A DNA stretch of 64,000 bases from NCBI GenBank assembly GCA_904063045.1, contig CAJFCJ010000016.1, positions 972,556-1,036,555 on the forward strand. Direction: 5' to 3'. Shown piece after piece: positions 12,360 to 23,700 of this stretch (positions are counted from its first letter, which is position 1; the number at the start of each line of letters is the position of its first letter). This stretch comes from Dimorphilus gyrociliatus. Its lineage: Eukaryota; Annelida; Polychaeta; Dinophilidae. Both the position numbers and the translations under genes were made by a program. The notes below the pieces were generated by a model. It ran no database searches and had not been told where the DNA came from. It was given only the letters and a program-made list of their open reading frames with translations.

Positions 12360-14244
12360 ATGATTCTATTTGTTTACTACGGCAGTTGTCTAATTGTTAC
12401 GTTTATCTTGCAAGTGTTAACGCTTAATAGACTTAATTGGAACGTACCTAATTATCGTATTGAATTTGAATTTAAGAGACTGTTTAGGGTGGATAAACCT
12501 TGTTTTGCAGGTATATACACACACGCACAGAAACGCATCGTTCATAATACTCTATTAATGTGTCTTTCAAGGAAATAGGCTAAATAAACGAGAATGTAAT
12601 ATTAACAGTAAGGTTTCCATTTAGATAATATATCAATGACTAAAAAAAACTGTTTTTTACTCTTTCTTTTTCATTGATTATAGAAGTATACCTAAGTCAA
12701 AAGGGTCTAAATTTATTTACCATCTATTATCCAAAGGAGTCAAAGTTGATTGTTGATGAGAAAACTGGTAAATATTTCAACGAGAACAGAAAGAATACAT
12801 TTTCCTATGTGGGCTATATGTGCTTTTTATATTTATTTACAATGAACGGAATTACTAGACCTTATGAATTCGTTGGCGAAATTAACATACATTCGGAAAT
12901 TGAGAAATCATCGCAAAGGAATATGGGCAGGAATGTTACATTCTATTTTAAAGAAGACTACGTTCTTGAATTGGTTCTTCGGGTATTTTTCAATTATCAT
13001 TCCAATCAGAATTCGTCCATTTAATCAACGTCTTCTTACCTATTAGGTTACCTGTTTAGACAACTATTTCGGTGATTATTGTACCTGTAAAGGTAGAAGG
13101 AGGAAAACTGACATTTGCTTTAAAAATGGTACCGTTCTCTGTAAATTAACTAATCAACCTTACACGCATGTCGAAGAGGAATGTATTGATACGAGAATAT
13201 CGCAGTTAACCGTCGCAATCTATATACAATCCGTTCAATTAACAAACAAAGTATCGTGTAAGGAATACGACGACTGCAGTCTTAACAATACGAGATTTTG
13301 CTTTGGATTGCATAATAAATACGAAATAGTTTGCGACGATTATCAATTCAATCGCAATTCGAACAATAGTAAAGAATTTCTACCAGTTGACGTTAAATCT
13401 ATGAAATTTCATATTGGAAGTAGAAAATTCATGTACTTGGGTACCGAAGTTCAACTATTCAAGAATCAATCTTTGTTCACTCTCTACGAATCTTTCGATA
13501 AAACATTATATATAAAAAACATCAAGAATCATTCGATTATCGTGATTTTAGGCGACTTTGATAAACTTGAATTTACATTGCGATTTGAAGTAAAATACAA
13601 ATTATTTTTAACTCTCTACCAAATTCATCTTGTTGCCGTTTGCTTATCTTTTCATTCATTTTTTTCCCTACCAGTTTTCTTGCTCTCAAACAATCAAATC
13701 AAACTTTGGCAAACATTGCCAATGTAACGGTAAAGAAAAGGATAATATGATATGCTTGGAGAATGGTACTATTACTTGCCAACGTGGATTTCTATACGTT
13801 TCTTCAATTCACTCTTGCTTGAATAGGACAAATTTCTTGAATAGTAAACATCTATTGATTGAATCAACGACAAATTCGAGTAGTATTAATATATCTTTAC
13901 AATCTAACACTATATAACTTACGATGCTTTTACCCTTATCTTTTATAAAAGCAACTAATCGGTTGGATCTGCCGCTTAAAGAGGATTTGTTCAACGATTC
14001 GTTAATAGCCTTATCGTTCGCTTTACCTTGTTCATTCGTAATTATTACTATGGTTGGTTTATTAATTTATATTGCAAAATACGTTTATCCCGTCACGAAA
14101 AAAGACTCTACGTCGTCTATTCGTCTAAACGATTACTCTTACTATGGATACTCTTCCTATTCTTCTTGCCTGTCGTCGTCCAGTCAGTCTAGTCTCAGCT
14201 ACGATAGACAAAATTCGAGTGTTACCTACGAAAAGAACAGCTAA
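12360..14244 (+). CDS. Cysteine-rich type I membrane protein (5 exons), unrecognised family
   Basis: My spliced model is 12360-12510, 12684-12982, 13047-13589, 13675-13879 and 13952-14244, about 496 residues. It starts with a hydrophobic signal sequence. Two related Cys modules follow: YFGDYCTCKG...ICFKNGTVLC in exon 3 and NFGKHCQCNG...ICLENGTITC in exon 4. Many Asn-X-Ser/Thr sites suggest an extracellular, glycosylated part. Exon 5 has a hydrophobic transmembrane span (LIALSFALPCSFVIITMVG and onward) and a short Ser/Tyr-rich cytoplasmic tail with several possible phosphorylation sites (SYYGYSSYSSC). I do not recognise the family; it resembles a small adhesion or receptor protein. The last intron (13880-13951) removes an in-frame stop and is inferred from phase and splice signals only. 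Confidence 0.65.
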
Positions 14245-14693
14245 CAGTATTCTTAATAAACTAGTATAAACAATTAAGTAAAACGTCTCGGTTTTTACTT
14301 TTTACTGTATTGAATGGAGAATAAATGAAAAAGAAAAAAAAAACGGATTCAGGTTCCACCGAGATTTGAACTCGGATCGTTGGATTCAGAGTCCAAAGTG
14401 CTAACCGTTACACCATGGAACCTTCACATGTTTGCGAGATTCTATTTATCTTCTATGAAACCTATCATCATATTCAGTATTAAAAAAAAAGAAAAGAATG
14501 AAAAGTCTTGATAATCCTGAACGTAAAATGAACTCTTTTGAATTTTTATGAATAAATTACCTTAATTTATTAATAGTTGTATTTATTAGAAACTATAAAT
14601 CGTTCTTTTTATTGTTCATTCTTATATATTATTAAAATTACGGTTAATTTAAACGCAGTAAAACTCTACTCATCCATCATTAACACTTTCACC
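14245..14693. other. Spacer with a tRNA-Gln gene
   Basis: Apart from the tRNA-Gln at 14351-14422, this AT-rich spacer shows no gene. It includes the 3' flank of the membrane-protein gene and the promoter of the lectin gene. Confidence 0.5.
14351..14422 (-). tRNA. tRNA-Gln (anticodon CUG)
   Basis: The reverse complement is identical to the tRNA-Gln at 5571 over the body of the gene. It has a full cloverleaf with anticodon loop CTCTGAA and no intron. Confidence 0.96.
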
Positions 14694-16942
14694 ATGTTGG
14701 AAATGGTTTTACTCTGTTTTCTCTTTGGTAAATATTTGCCCAACATTTTACTTTGTTTTTATCTATTCCTTCTCTCCTTTCTCTTCTTCCTTTCTATCAT
14801 AAACAAAATATTCCCCATCATTTAGTCACCTCTCAGCAAGTTCCTACAAACGATTTGGCAAAATTCAAAAGAGCTTATCAATCAACAATTATGATAAAAG
14901 AATCAAGTGACGGTCCAAGTTTAGCGGTAGACGGTTTATCAACTTTTATAAAAGTAACCTATCAGGCATACTATATAAGAAATCTCAGTCAACATCTATC
15001 TATACAATATATACAGTGTATAAGTAAAAATTCATAAAAACAGTGTTCGAGAACTGGAGCCCATCCTAATCTGAAATCATGGTGGTCTGTCGACTTGGAA
15101 AGAGAGTACGAGATAACCAGCGTATGCCTTTTAAATACAAATGGAATCGATTGTAAATAAACAACAATAAGGGAATCTTGTGATTTTTTTTCAATTATAT
15201 CTTAATTACCACATTTTTTAGATGATAAACTAAGTAATTTTCAAGTAAGCGTTGGTAATTTTCCACTTGAAACGTCTAATATATGCACAACATATTCTGG
15301 AACTGTCCCTGAGCCTCAAAATTCTAATGAATATATATGTTTTAACTGCCAACAAGATTCAATAGGTTCTTTTTTAACAATACAACATTTGGACGAGGGA
15401 AAGAATTTAATACTATGCGGTGTAACGGTAAATGGTCAATCGGAAAAGCCTTCTAGTAAGTCAAATGTTTCATTCAACTATGTTAAGGGTGTTATTTATA
15501 ATTGTATATTAAAGATATTGCCTCTATCAATCAACCGCATTTTGTGGCTTTTGGAGGAAAAACTTCTTCTACGATACACGCCTTCGATAAGTTTTACGGA
15601 TCATTCTTCTCCACCAAAACAACCGATCTCAATTATAAGAGGCCATTTCTGAGGATTGATTTACACGAAAGCCGCCTTATCTACGGACTTATCATCATTT
15701 CTGCTGAAGATGGTTTGTAGTTTGGTTTTCTTCATATTTATCCTTTTCAGACAAAGTATTAACGTTCTACAACAGAGAGTTTATCGAAGAGATATATTGA
15801 AAATATCAACATAGCTGTTCAATCCACGCTGGAAACGCTCCTGCCGGAAGGAGACAAGTTTTGTTATAGAAATTTTTCATCAAATTTTTACAAATATTAC
15901 CAAGCGAACGTTATTGCGTGCAGTCGACAACTATACGGAAGTTCTATATTGATAATTAAAGACGACGACGGTACAGTGGAATTAAAGTTTTCAGAGCTCA
16001 TCCTCTACGAAAAAGCTTCTTATATTTGTACATATTGCGGTAAAAAACAATTCTATCAATACTTTTCAATAGTTTGAATAGTTTACTGGAAAATCTTTCA
16101 GAGAATTCAATGAACTTTAAAATCTTTCCGTCAAATATTCAATCATCTCCAACTTTCGTTCTAATCGATTCCATCTATTACTTATTTGGCAATGCGGAAT
16201 TTATACCTTTACCTAGACTGCAATTTTTTGAATTCAACTTTTCAAAAGTTCTACTATTCAATTCGGTTTGTTTAACAGGTAAACCGTTGTTTTTACATCT
16301 GTATTATATGCTTGAAATAGCTAATATATCTCTCCTCCTTTCGTCAAGTTTCCCTCTCTCAATCCTACTCCGACGTGGCTATAGTTGAAGTTGTTAATTC
16401 CGTTGGTCATTCAATTAATCATTATTTATCTAATCAGGAACTAGAATTGGCAATGACCGGTTGCTATTATTTTCCGGTTACCCTTTCAAAATTAATAAGA
16501 GTACACGCAAAAACCGATATAAATGTCAGTGAAGTCGACTTTCCGACAACATCCAAAATGGCGGTAAAATGTAAGAGTTTATGTGAATAGTTACGTTTCT
16601 TTTCATTTCAACTGCCTTTTCTTTTCTATAGATGAAAACACATCGTGCCAAGGTGCATTTTCTTCTAAAACTATCTCTTTGAATGAAATTTCCAACGATT
16701 TCATAAATTATCAATCATTTCTTATTGTTATATCTGGTTATGGAATTATTAGGGAATCCTTTCTTGTTCTTACCAACAATCTCACTGTTAATAAAGTACA
16801 CTATTGCGAGAATATTGTTGAACAGGACTTTTTCGATCCATCCGTATTACTATTTAATTGTTCTACAACTTTTCATCATTCAATCGTTATTTATCCTTTC
16901 AAAATTGAAACGCTAATTGCCAATATCTTTATCTATTTATAA
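14694..16942 (+). CDS. Secreted fucolectin-like (FTP/F5-8C-type) protein with three lectin modules (9 exons)
   Basis: My spliced model is 14694-14727, 14826-14953, 15044-15152, 15222-15455, 15515-15712, 15776-16039, 16102-16278, 16349-16570 and 16632-16942, about 558 residues. Exon 1 is a signal peptide (MLEMVLLCFLF). Module 1 is textbook FTP: SLAVDGLSTF, then WWSVDLEREYEITSVCLLN, then a C-terminal half ending NLILCGVTVNG. Modules 2 and 3 are more diverged but keep the same exon pattern: each module spans two to three exons, and most boundaries are phase 1. FTP domains are beta-jellyroll, calcium-dependent fucose-binding folds found in secreted defence lectins. Whether modules 2 and 3 keep the fucose-binding His/Arg residues is doubtful. 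A related multi-FTP gene lies at 37611-40656. Confidence 0.85.
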
Positions 16943-17657
16943 ACACGATTAACCCTGGGCATAGAATGGAAGAAAAACGTAAAATTATCACGAATAATAA
17001 TTGCAGTCTGTCTATGCAAAGTTTAATAGTAGAAAACAACTATTGTATTTATGTGTGGGCGGTTGAATGAAATTTAATAAAAGCTTTGACGTTGTATTGC
17101 ACAATATCGAATAAACGCTTTCAACAGTTTTACCATATAGTAGAGAGATGTATTATTATATTCTTCACCTTCTAAGAAAGGACATTGAAATCACGAAAAA
17201 GACATAAATCAATCAAGTTTTACTCAATTAATTCCTATTGAAGAAGAGGAAGAAGGAGGAGGAGGAGATAAAGTAAATGCAATTAATTCCATAGAGATCC
17301 TTTATTTAAACATGCGCAAAATTGATCATCTTTTCAAAAGATGAGGTGACAAAAAAGCGATTTTAAAGAGACGCTCACCTTCCGCTAGCCAAAGAGACTA
17401 GCAAAACAATTAAAATAAAGGGTAGTTCTTTCGTTTTCTCGTTCCGTGTTTCTTCTATTGTTTACCATAGAGACTATGATAACAGAAGGGATGATAATAT
17501 TCCTATAGATTTCTTTACCATCTCAAAATCGTTAAGCATAAGATGTAATAGATATATCGAACTCTGTACAGGGTTATATTTATTATATAAGAACTTTCGC
17601 CATTAGATTTATTTGACATTTTTAGCATGATAACAAAGCGTTATTCGGATGGAAACT
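16943..17657. other. Intergenic, no gene recognised
   Basis: AT-rich spacer between the lectin gene and the first clear PAN gene. It has a purine-rich GGA tract near 17241-17270. No coding domain or RNA is seen. Confidence 0.5.
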
Positions 17658-18390
17658 ATGAGGAATTTATGTATAATTGTACTATTAACATTATCATCGT
17701 TTCCACTATCGTTGTCTTCTAATGAAGGTTTGACAATTTCCTTTTTCGTTATGCCATGAGAAAAAGCAAATTGATTCTTTTATACTTTCAGTTTGTTCTT
17801 ATAAATATACTAGTTATGTTTATCTGTTCGGTTATAACTTGTTTATACCTGGATACTCACCCTCAATTACCAATATAATTACTAATGTTACCTACTGCAA
17901 ACAGCTTTGCAGCGGTTTGAAAGATTGCAAGTTTGTTGGAAAACTTTTAAAATTTATCATAAAGAATTGTCTTTCTTTCTTTCCCTTCTCGTTTAGATCG
18001 ATTGACTATCATTTGACTCTACGTAAATGTTATCTAAACTATGAAACAATATGGTCAAGAGTTAGCGATGCTCTTAATTCTCAAGTTTACAATTATTACG
18101 AGAAAGTTGACGATACATGCGGTAAGTGAACTTGACCCTCTATCCATTTGCCTATCATCATGAACATTCAACTCTTCATAATCACGTCAAAATTCACATT
18201 GAAATGAACAATTTTTATAAATTATACACTATAGTACTGTATATTAAAGTAATGGGATGTTTTTTTGATCGATTTAACCTTAAGGGTCATTTATTCACTC
18301 AATTCTTTATCAAAAGTCATTGGATAAGGTTTGTTCTTTTTGAATAACTTGTACTTGTATTCAGACTCCTTGTATAGTTTATTATTTTGA
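17658..18390 (+). CDS. Small secreted single-domain PAN/apple protein (4 exons)
   Basis: My spliced model is 17658-17727, 17792-17930, 17997-18121 and 18365-18390, 119 residues, with intron phases 1-2-1. Exon 1 is a signal peptide (MRNLCIIVLLTLSSFPLSLS). The mature part is one PAN-like module with YCKQLCSGLKDC, then IDYHLTLRKCYLN, and ends VYNYYEKVDDTC. PAN domains bind proteins or carbohydrates outside cells. The protein has almost nothing beyond the domain, so it may be a soluble adaptor or effector. Three other genes in the window share the same exon plan and motifs (19120-19575, 26707-27255 and 33709-34233). The last exon is only eight codons, and its acceptor is inferred. Confidence 0.78.
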
Positions 18391-19119
18391 ATTGTTAACT
18401 GCATCTAATCCAAAACTGAATAGAGGACAAGCAAGTAAACAGAACGTTCTTCTCCACCATTAGCATCATTCCGTAAGTATATTACGTAGATACTTTCATT
18501 TCCAGATAGAATAACAATTTATTTCTTCATTTATACAGTATTTTGCAGTTGAAACATTTCAATAACATATTCATTTTTCTATCAGCAAAATAAGCGGAAA
18601 CCAGAAATCAACTAGAGTTTTTCATTATTTTCGTAAGGATTTACATACTTTTCGTTATAAATCCAATAAATAAAAGACATGCTCAGTTCGATTGATCGAA
18701 TAACAACAACAATAATAAATAATAATAATAATCAATTTTATATAGAATGTTATGAAATATCTAGATATTGTATAAACAGTATATACTGTATATAAGTTTA
18801 TACTGTCTATACAATATATGTTTCGGTCTGAGACTTTAATTAAATAATATTAAAACTATTTACATGGAATAACGCTGGTTTTTATGATAATATCAGTATA
18901 GTAAAAGATCGATTAGAAACCATCGAGCATGTCATTACATCAGTGCTGTAGTTTGTTGTGTATGTGTGTGTGTGTGTGTGTACCAATTAGTAAAGTACTA
19001 ATATTACAATAGGAAGCTGAACTTGATTTTCTACAGTTTGCTTATGAAATGAATGAAAAGAGAGAGAGAGAGAGAGTGTGTGTGTGTGTGTAAGTGTGTC
19101 TCATTTCTCCTATACTTAC
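18391..19119. other. Spacer with hairpin and TG/AG microsatellites
   Basis: Contains an AT-rich inverted repeat (18765-18819), a (TG)n tract at about 18960-18981 and an AG/TG tract at about 19056-19091. The final exon of the minus-strand PAN gene at 19120 probably lies here (near 19035). Nothing else is supported. Confidence 0.5.
18765..18819. repeat. Imperfect inverted repeat (hairpin)
   Basis: ATATTGTATAAACAGTATA on the left pairs with TATACTGTCTATACAATAT on the right around a short AT loop. The composition is simple, so chance formation in AT-rich DNA is possible. There is no independent sign that it is transcribed. Confidence 0.5.
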
Positions 19120-19575
19120 TCGTATTTGTTACTTTATGATAATAATCGTAGAGGTGTGATGTAACAAAAGATATCTTCATAGTATCTTTCGATTGTGAAT
19201 TAAGGAAGCATCGACTCTGGCTGAATTTATAATCAAACGATCTGAATGCATGTTACACAATGCAATAGCTGTCATTGAAATTAAAAGATCATAACTTACA
19301 AACATTTCTTGTAGGCATTGCACATACTTTTACAAGTATCCACACTGACGACGACTGATTCGGCATTAGAGAATTCAGTTATCTTAATATTATAGTCATT
19401 TAATACAGACAACGGATACTTTTCATAGACAAAAGCTTGAAAAGAATAGAAAACAATTTTGTAGCAATTAATATTAACCAATTAAAAGGTAAAGAGACAA
19501 AAGTATACCTTGATCAGTGTATCTGATAAGATGGCAATAAACTATTAGTATTCTTATTAGTTTATAAGTTTTCAT
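19120..19575 (-). CDS. Small secreted single-domain PAN/apple protein (3' end unresolved)
   Basis: My spliced model (complement) is 19509-19575, 19300-19435 and 19120-19241, phases 1, 2, 1. Exon 1 is a signal peptide (MKTYKLIRILIVYCHLIRY). The PAN module shows VDTCKSMCNAYKKC, then LSFDYKFSQSRCFLN, and ends SHLYDYYHKV, matching the sister gene at 17658 position for position. A last short exon lies further left; one option starting near 19035 would add a small hydrophobic tail, but I cannot fix it. It is arranged tail-to-tail with the 17658 gene, suggesting a local inverted duplication. The ligand is unknown. Confidence 0.75.
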
Positions 19576-20772
19576 TTCGTTCTGAAGAGAGAAGAGTCTA
19601 ATAGCAGATGACAAACGTTTCTTGAATGCGAAAAAGAGCTCTCTCTTCCATTTTATTTAATGTTTTTCATGATGTTTAAATAAATCATTTTATTTGACGT
19701 TTAGTAAACAGTAAACGCCAATATGTGTTAATAGTTCAGGTCGATTTAATCTGATATTTCCCTCTTATGGGTCTAAATCTAGACTAAAAAATCGTTCTTC
19801 TTCCATCTCCGTTTCATAATAAATTAACGAAAAGTTGGTGTAGAAATGTTATTTTTCCTCTGTTTTCGTTCTTTTAACATTATTTATTTGACGTTTATCT
19901 ACTAAAATAACGATTTCTATTAAATAGATTATAAAATAATTAAGGCCTATATCTTTATAGAAATATATATACAGTATATATATATATTCAATATTCGTTA
20001 TTTAAACTAACTATTAACAACTCTGCAATACATTCACCTTACGCAAAAATGACATAAATCTCTTCTACACGGTTCATTCTCTCCCTCTTTAAACTTCTAA
20101 AACTACTTATTTATAATAAGCACAATCTTAACGATATCAATTACAAGAAATAAACCTAAACCATAAAAATGAGCCGACAGGGATTATTACAAAATATTGT
20201 CAACTAAGCAGACAAGACTTAAAGTCTATTTTTAAGGTTGGAAAACAGGCAAATCTATACTTTACCGTAGATTCGTTTGTTCAACTTGATATTCTATTTT
20301 TAGACGAGATAGGAAAGTTAGAGGATGAATATACGAAACGAACGAAATAGTTCCAAGAATTCGTTCTATGTTGAATATAGAGAAATACCTTTAGATATAG
20401 ACTGTCTATAGTCATATGCATATATATAGAATAAAAGATAAAAATAGAAAAAATAATCAGTACTCGATAGAAAGAAAGAAAAAAAAACATTAGTCTGCTA
20501 ATCAATAACTTTTGTACCGCAAATGGTAAATGGTTCATTGGTTAGTTGGTCGGTCGGTCGGTTGGTCGGTTGGCTGATATTGAATAAGAGGCCTAGGTAA
20601 ATTAAACACGCTTTGCAATTTCAAGACAGAAAGCGAGAGAGTAAGAGAGAGAGAGAGAAAAAGAATTATACCTCATGTTATATATTCAAGGGAATTGAAT
20701 ATACTAAGGTAGGTGTAAACATTATACAATTTCAATACATTTATAACGGTATTACCAACTACTTTGCAGTCA
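19576..20772. other. Upstream region and 5' UTR intron of the NACHT-LRR gene
   Basis: AT-rich spacer with GA-rich tracts (20636-20665) and a TTGG/TCGG repeat (20539-20574). A GTAGGT donor at 20709 and a TTTGCAG acceptor ending at 20769 define a likely 61-bp intron in the 5' UTR, three bases before the start ATG of the NLR gene. No upstream coding exon was found. Confidence 0.55.
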
Positions 20773-23700
20773 ATGGAATCTCTGGAATTACTTTCGTTAA
20801 ACTTTTATAAATCTATACTAAAAACCAACGTTGGAAAATATATATCATTTCAAGAGTTTTGTTCAAAGCTATACGATCTAAAGCTAACAACTCGAATCGA
20901 ATTGAACGATTTGCACTCGCAATTCGACAATTACGGAGAATCAGCTTTTAATTACTTAATTCAAATTCTAACCGATTCTACAATAGACAACTTTTGCAAC
21001 AATCTCAAGGAAAACGACAAGAAATCTATTAAAGAGTTTGCCAACAAGTTGAAAACCAGTAAGATATTATGGAAGCTATTAATTGACGATGTAAAATGTC
21101 TAAGGAGAAAGGATTTATGCGAGATCCGCCCACTACTCTTCGAAGAGATTAAACCCATTCGACTATCGGATGTAACCGCAACTATAAAATTAATAACAAC
21201 TAAGGATAAAAGCACACTTGAAAATTGTTGTGAATGGAATGGAAACGGCGTCGATTATAGTAATTTCTACGGAATTTTTGATAAATTCAATAAAATCCTA
21301 ATAGAAGGAGGAGAAGGGATTGGAAAGACTATTCACGTTCGACATCTTATCTATTGTTGGGCGAACGATGTTTGGGAAAAGCATACAGATAAATTAATTA
21401 TTCGTCTATCCTTACGCAATTTAACTAATCAACAAGATATCTTTGACGCAATTATTCAACAAAATTTCCAACAGATTAGCTATATCGACAAAAGACTCGT
21501 ACAGTTATTTTTCCACGAAAACAACTCCAAAGTTCTACTATTCTTAGACGGAATAGACGAGATAAACAACTCGTACGGAATTGATGATTTAACGAACGGC
21601 ACTTCAAATAGAGAATTATCAACAGTGGTTAATTCTAGAAAATGGAAAATTAACGATTTAATAAATAATCCTAATCCGGAATTATCGACAATTGTTTGGT
21701 CGAGAAAGTGGAAATTAGAAGAAATACAAGAATCATTCGATATAGTATTTGAGTTGGAAAGTTTTAATGATAAAGAATTGAAATATTTCTACGAAAAATC
21801 CATTATTGGCTGTTCAGAAAGAATTCAATACTTTCTTCAAGTGCTGAACAATCAAAAATGGTTCATTAAGGATTTTTGCCGAATTCCTTTATACTCTCTA
21901 ATTGTTTATATTGTTTGGCAGTATAATAAATGCGAATTTAAAGAGAATCGCTTCGAATACTATACGGAAATCATGAGGATTATTCAAGAGAGGGACGGTC
22001 TCGATAAGCGAAACACTATGCCAATTATCCATAAACTACACAAGCTGGCGTTCAGTCACCTAAAAACGAATCAATCAACAATCAACATTGCCGACGATCA
22101 TCAACTAAAAGAGATTATAGTCACATTAGGCAACATTCTTCAATTAGACGATCAAAACAATGTTCAATTCTATCATCACTCCTTTCAAGAGTTCTTTACG
22201 GCTAAGTATATTATTGCGCAATATCCGATTAATTTCTCCGGACGTGTTAAAAGCATAAGTAAAACTTGGAAACAATTCGAAAAGAATATGAAAGAATTTC
22301 TTATGGCAGTGAAAAGAATTCAATTTTTCAACACAATGAACTTTATTAAACAAGGAAATATTGATATATTTGAAAAAATCATTCTTAAATTTGATATTAT
22401 TCCAACTCTATACGAATCTAAATATCTCGTAAAGGAACACCTTGGAAAGAGACGCTACCATAATTACGAATTAAAATTAAACGACACGAATGAAGGACAT
22501 TCAAGTTCAACAATACTAGCCGTTCTCCTACATAGAATTGGATCTAATCTAACCAATATGACGATTGCAATTAACTCGGTTTCTTTCAAATCTATTCTTC
22601 ATATTTTAAGTAAACATTCACCGAATTTGAAGGATTTATCGTTGATTTGTGGCGAAAGAATAGAGTTGTTCTATCAGAGTGAATCGTTTCTAGAAGTTTT
22701 TCTAACTTTAATCTCTTCAACGAACGTCGAAAGAATACAATGGAAAAAGCATATTTTCAACATCTCTTCCCACAGCCGCAATAGAAACGAAACGAATTCG
22801 ACAATACAAAGATTCATTGAAGAGTTTGAAATTTCCAACGATCCTAATTGCAAAGACGTCTTCGATATTCAAACGGCAAACGGTTCAGTTTTCTTGAAAA
22901 GTTATCAAGATAAAAGCAAACACTTCCTACGGATTGTTGATAGAAATTACATGAATTTTTTAAGTAAATTAAACGATACGGAGACTTTAATACTCGAAAA
23001 TAAAATAATACCATACTATATTTATTTGGATTTTCACGATATGTTGGAAGAGAGAAAGAAGAGGGAACAGATCAAATCTATTATCATCCTCAATACAATT
23101 GTACGAAATAGAGATAATTCAACGTTTATCAACTACAATAGTCATTACAAAAGTAACGCTTCCAACATACCAAATGGAGTTATAGAAAGTAAACATGTAG
23201 GAAAGTTTGTCCTATTGAATTCCAACGTAAATTGCTCGAATAGAGAGGGAAAGTACGAATTTCTTGCCAGAACTAAGAGAAAGGCATTAAAATTGATCAA
23301 CTCTTCCTCAATTAATGACAATACCGGCAGCAGCAATAGTTTTGAAACGAATCTCGTAATTGTCGAAGAGAGTATGAAATACAGAAACGACTGTAGATTG
23401 AATCTATGCAAAAAGGACGACCTATTTAAAAGACGTCGAATGGTTGGAAATTGTTTTCATTCAATTAAACCGTTCAAGTATTTTATGAAAAAGAACATAA
23501 AAGAATTACAAGTGATAAACATTAATTTTCAATATATGCCTACAACGAAACTTGATAGGGATGTATGGAAATTAAATTCAACTATAGAAGTATTGGATTT
23601 TAGCTATAGTACCTTTACAAATCAGACTTTTTATTCAATATTCTCAGCCTTAAAGGAACACTGTCGTCGTATAATTCATATTAATTTATCAAATTGCGAA

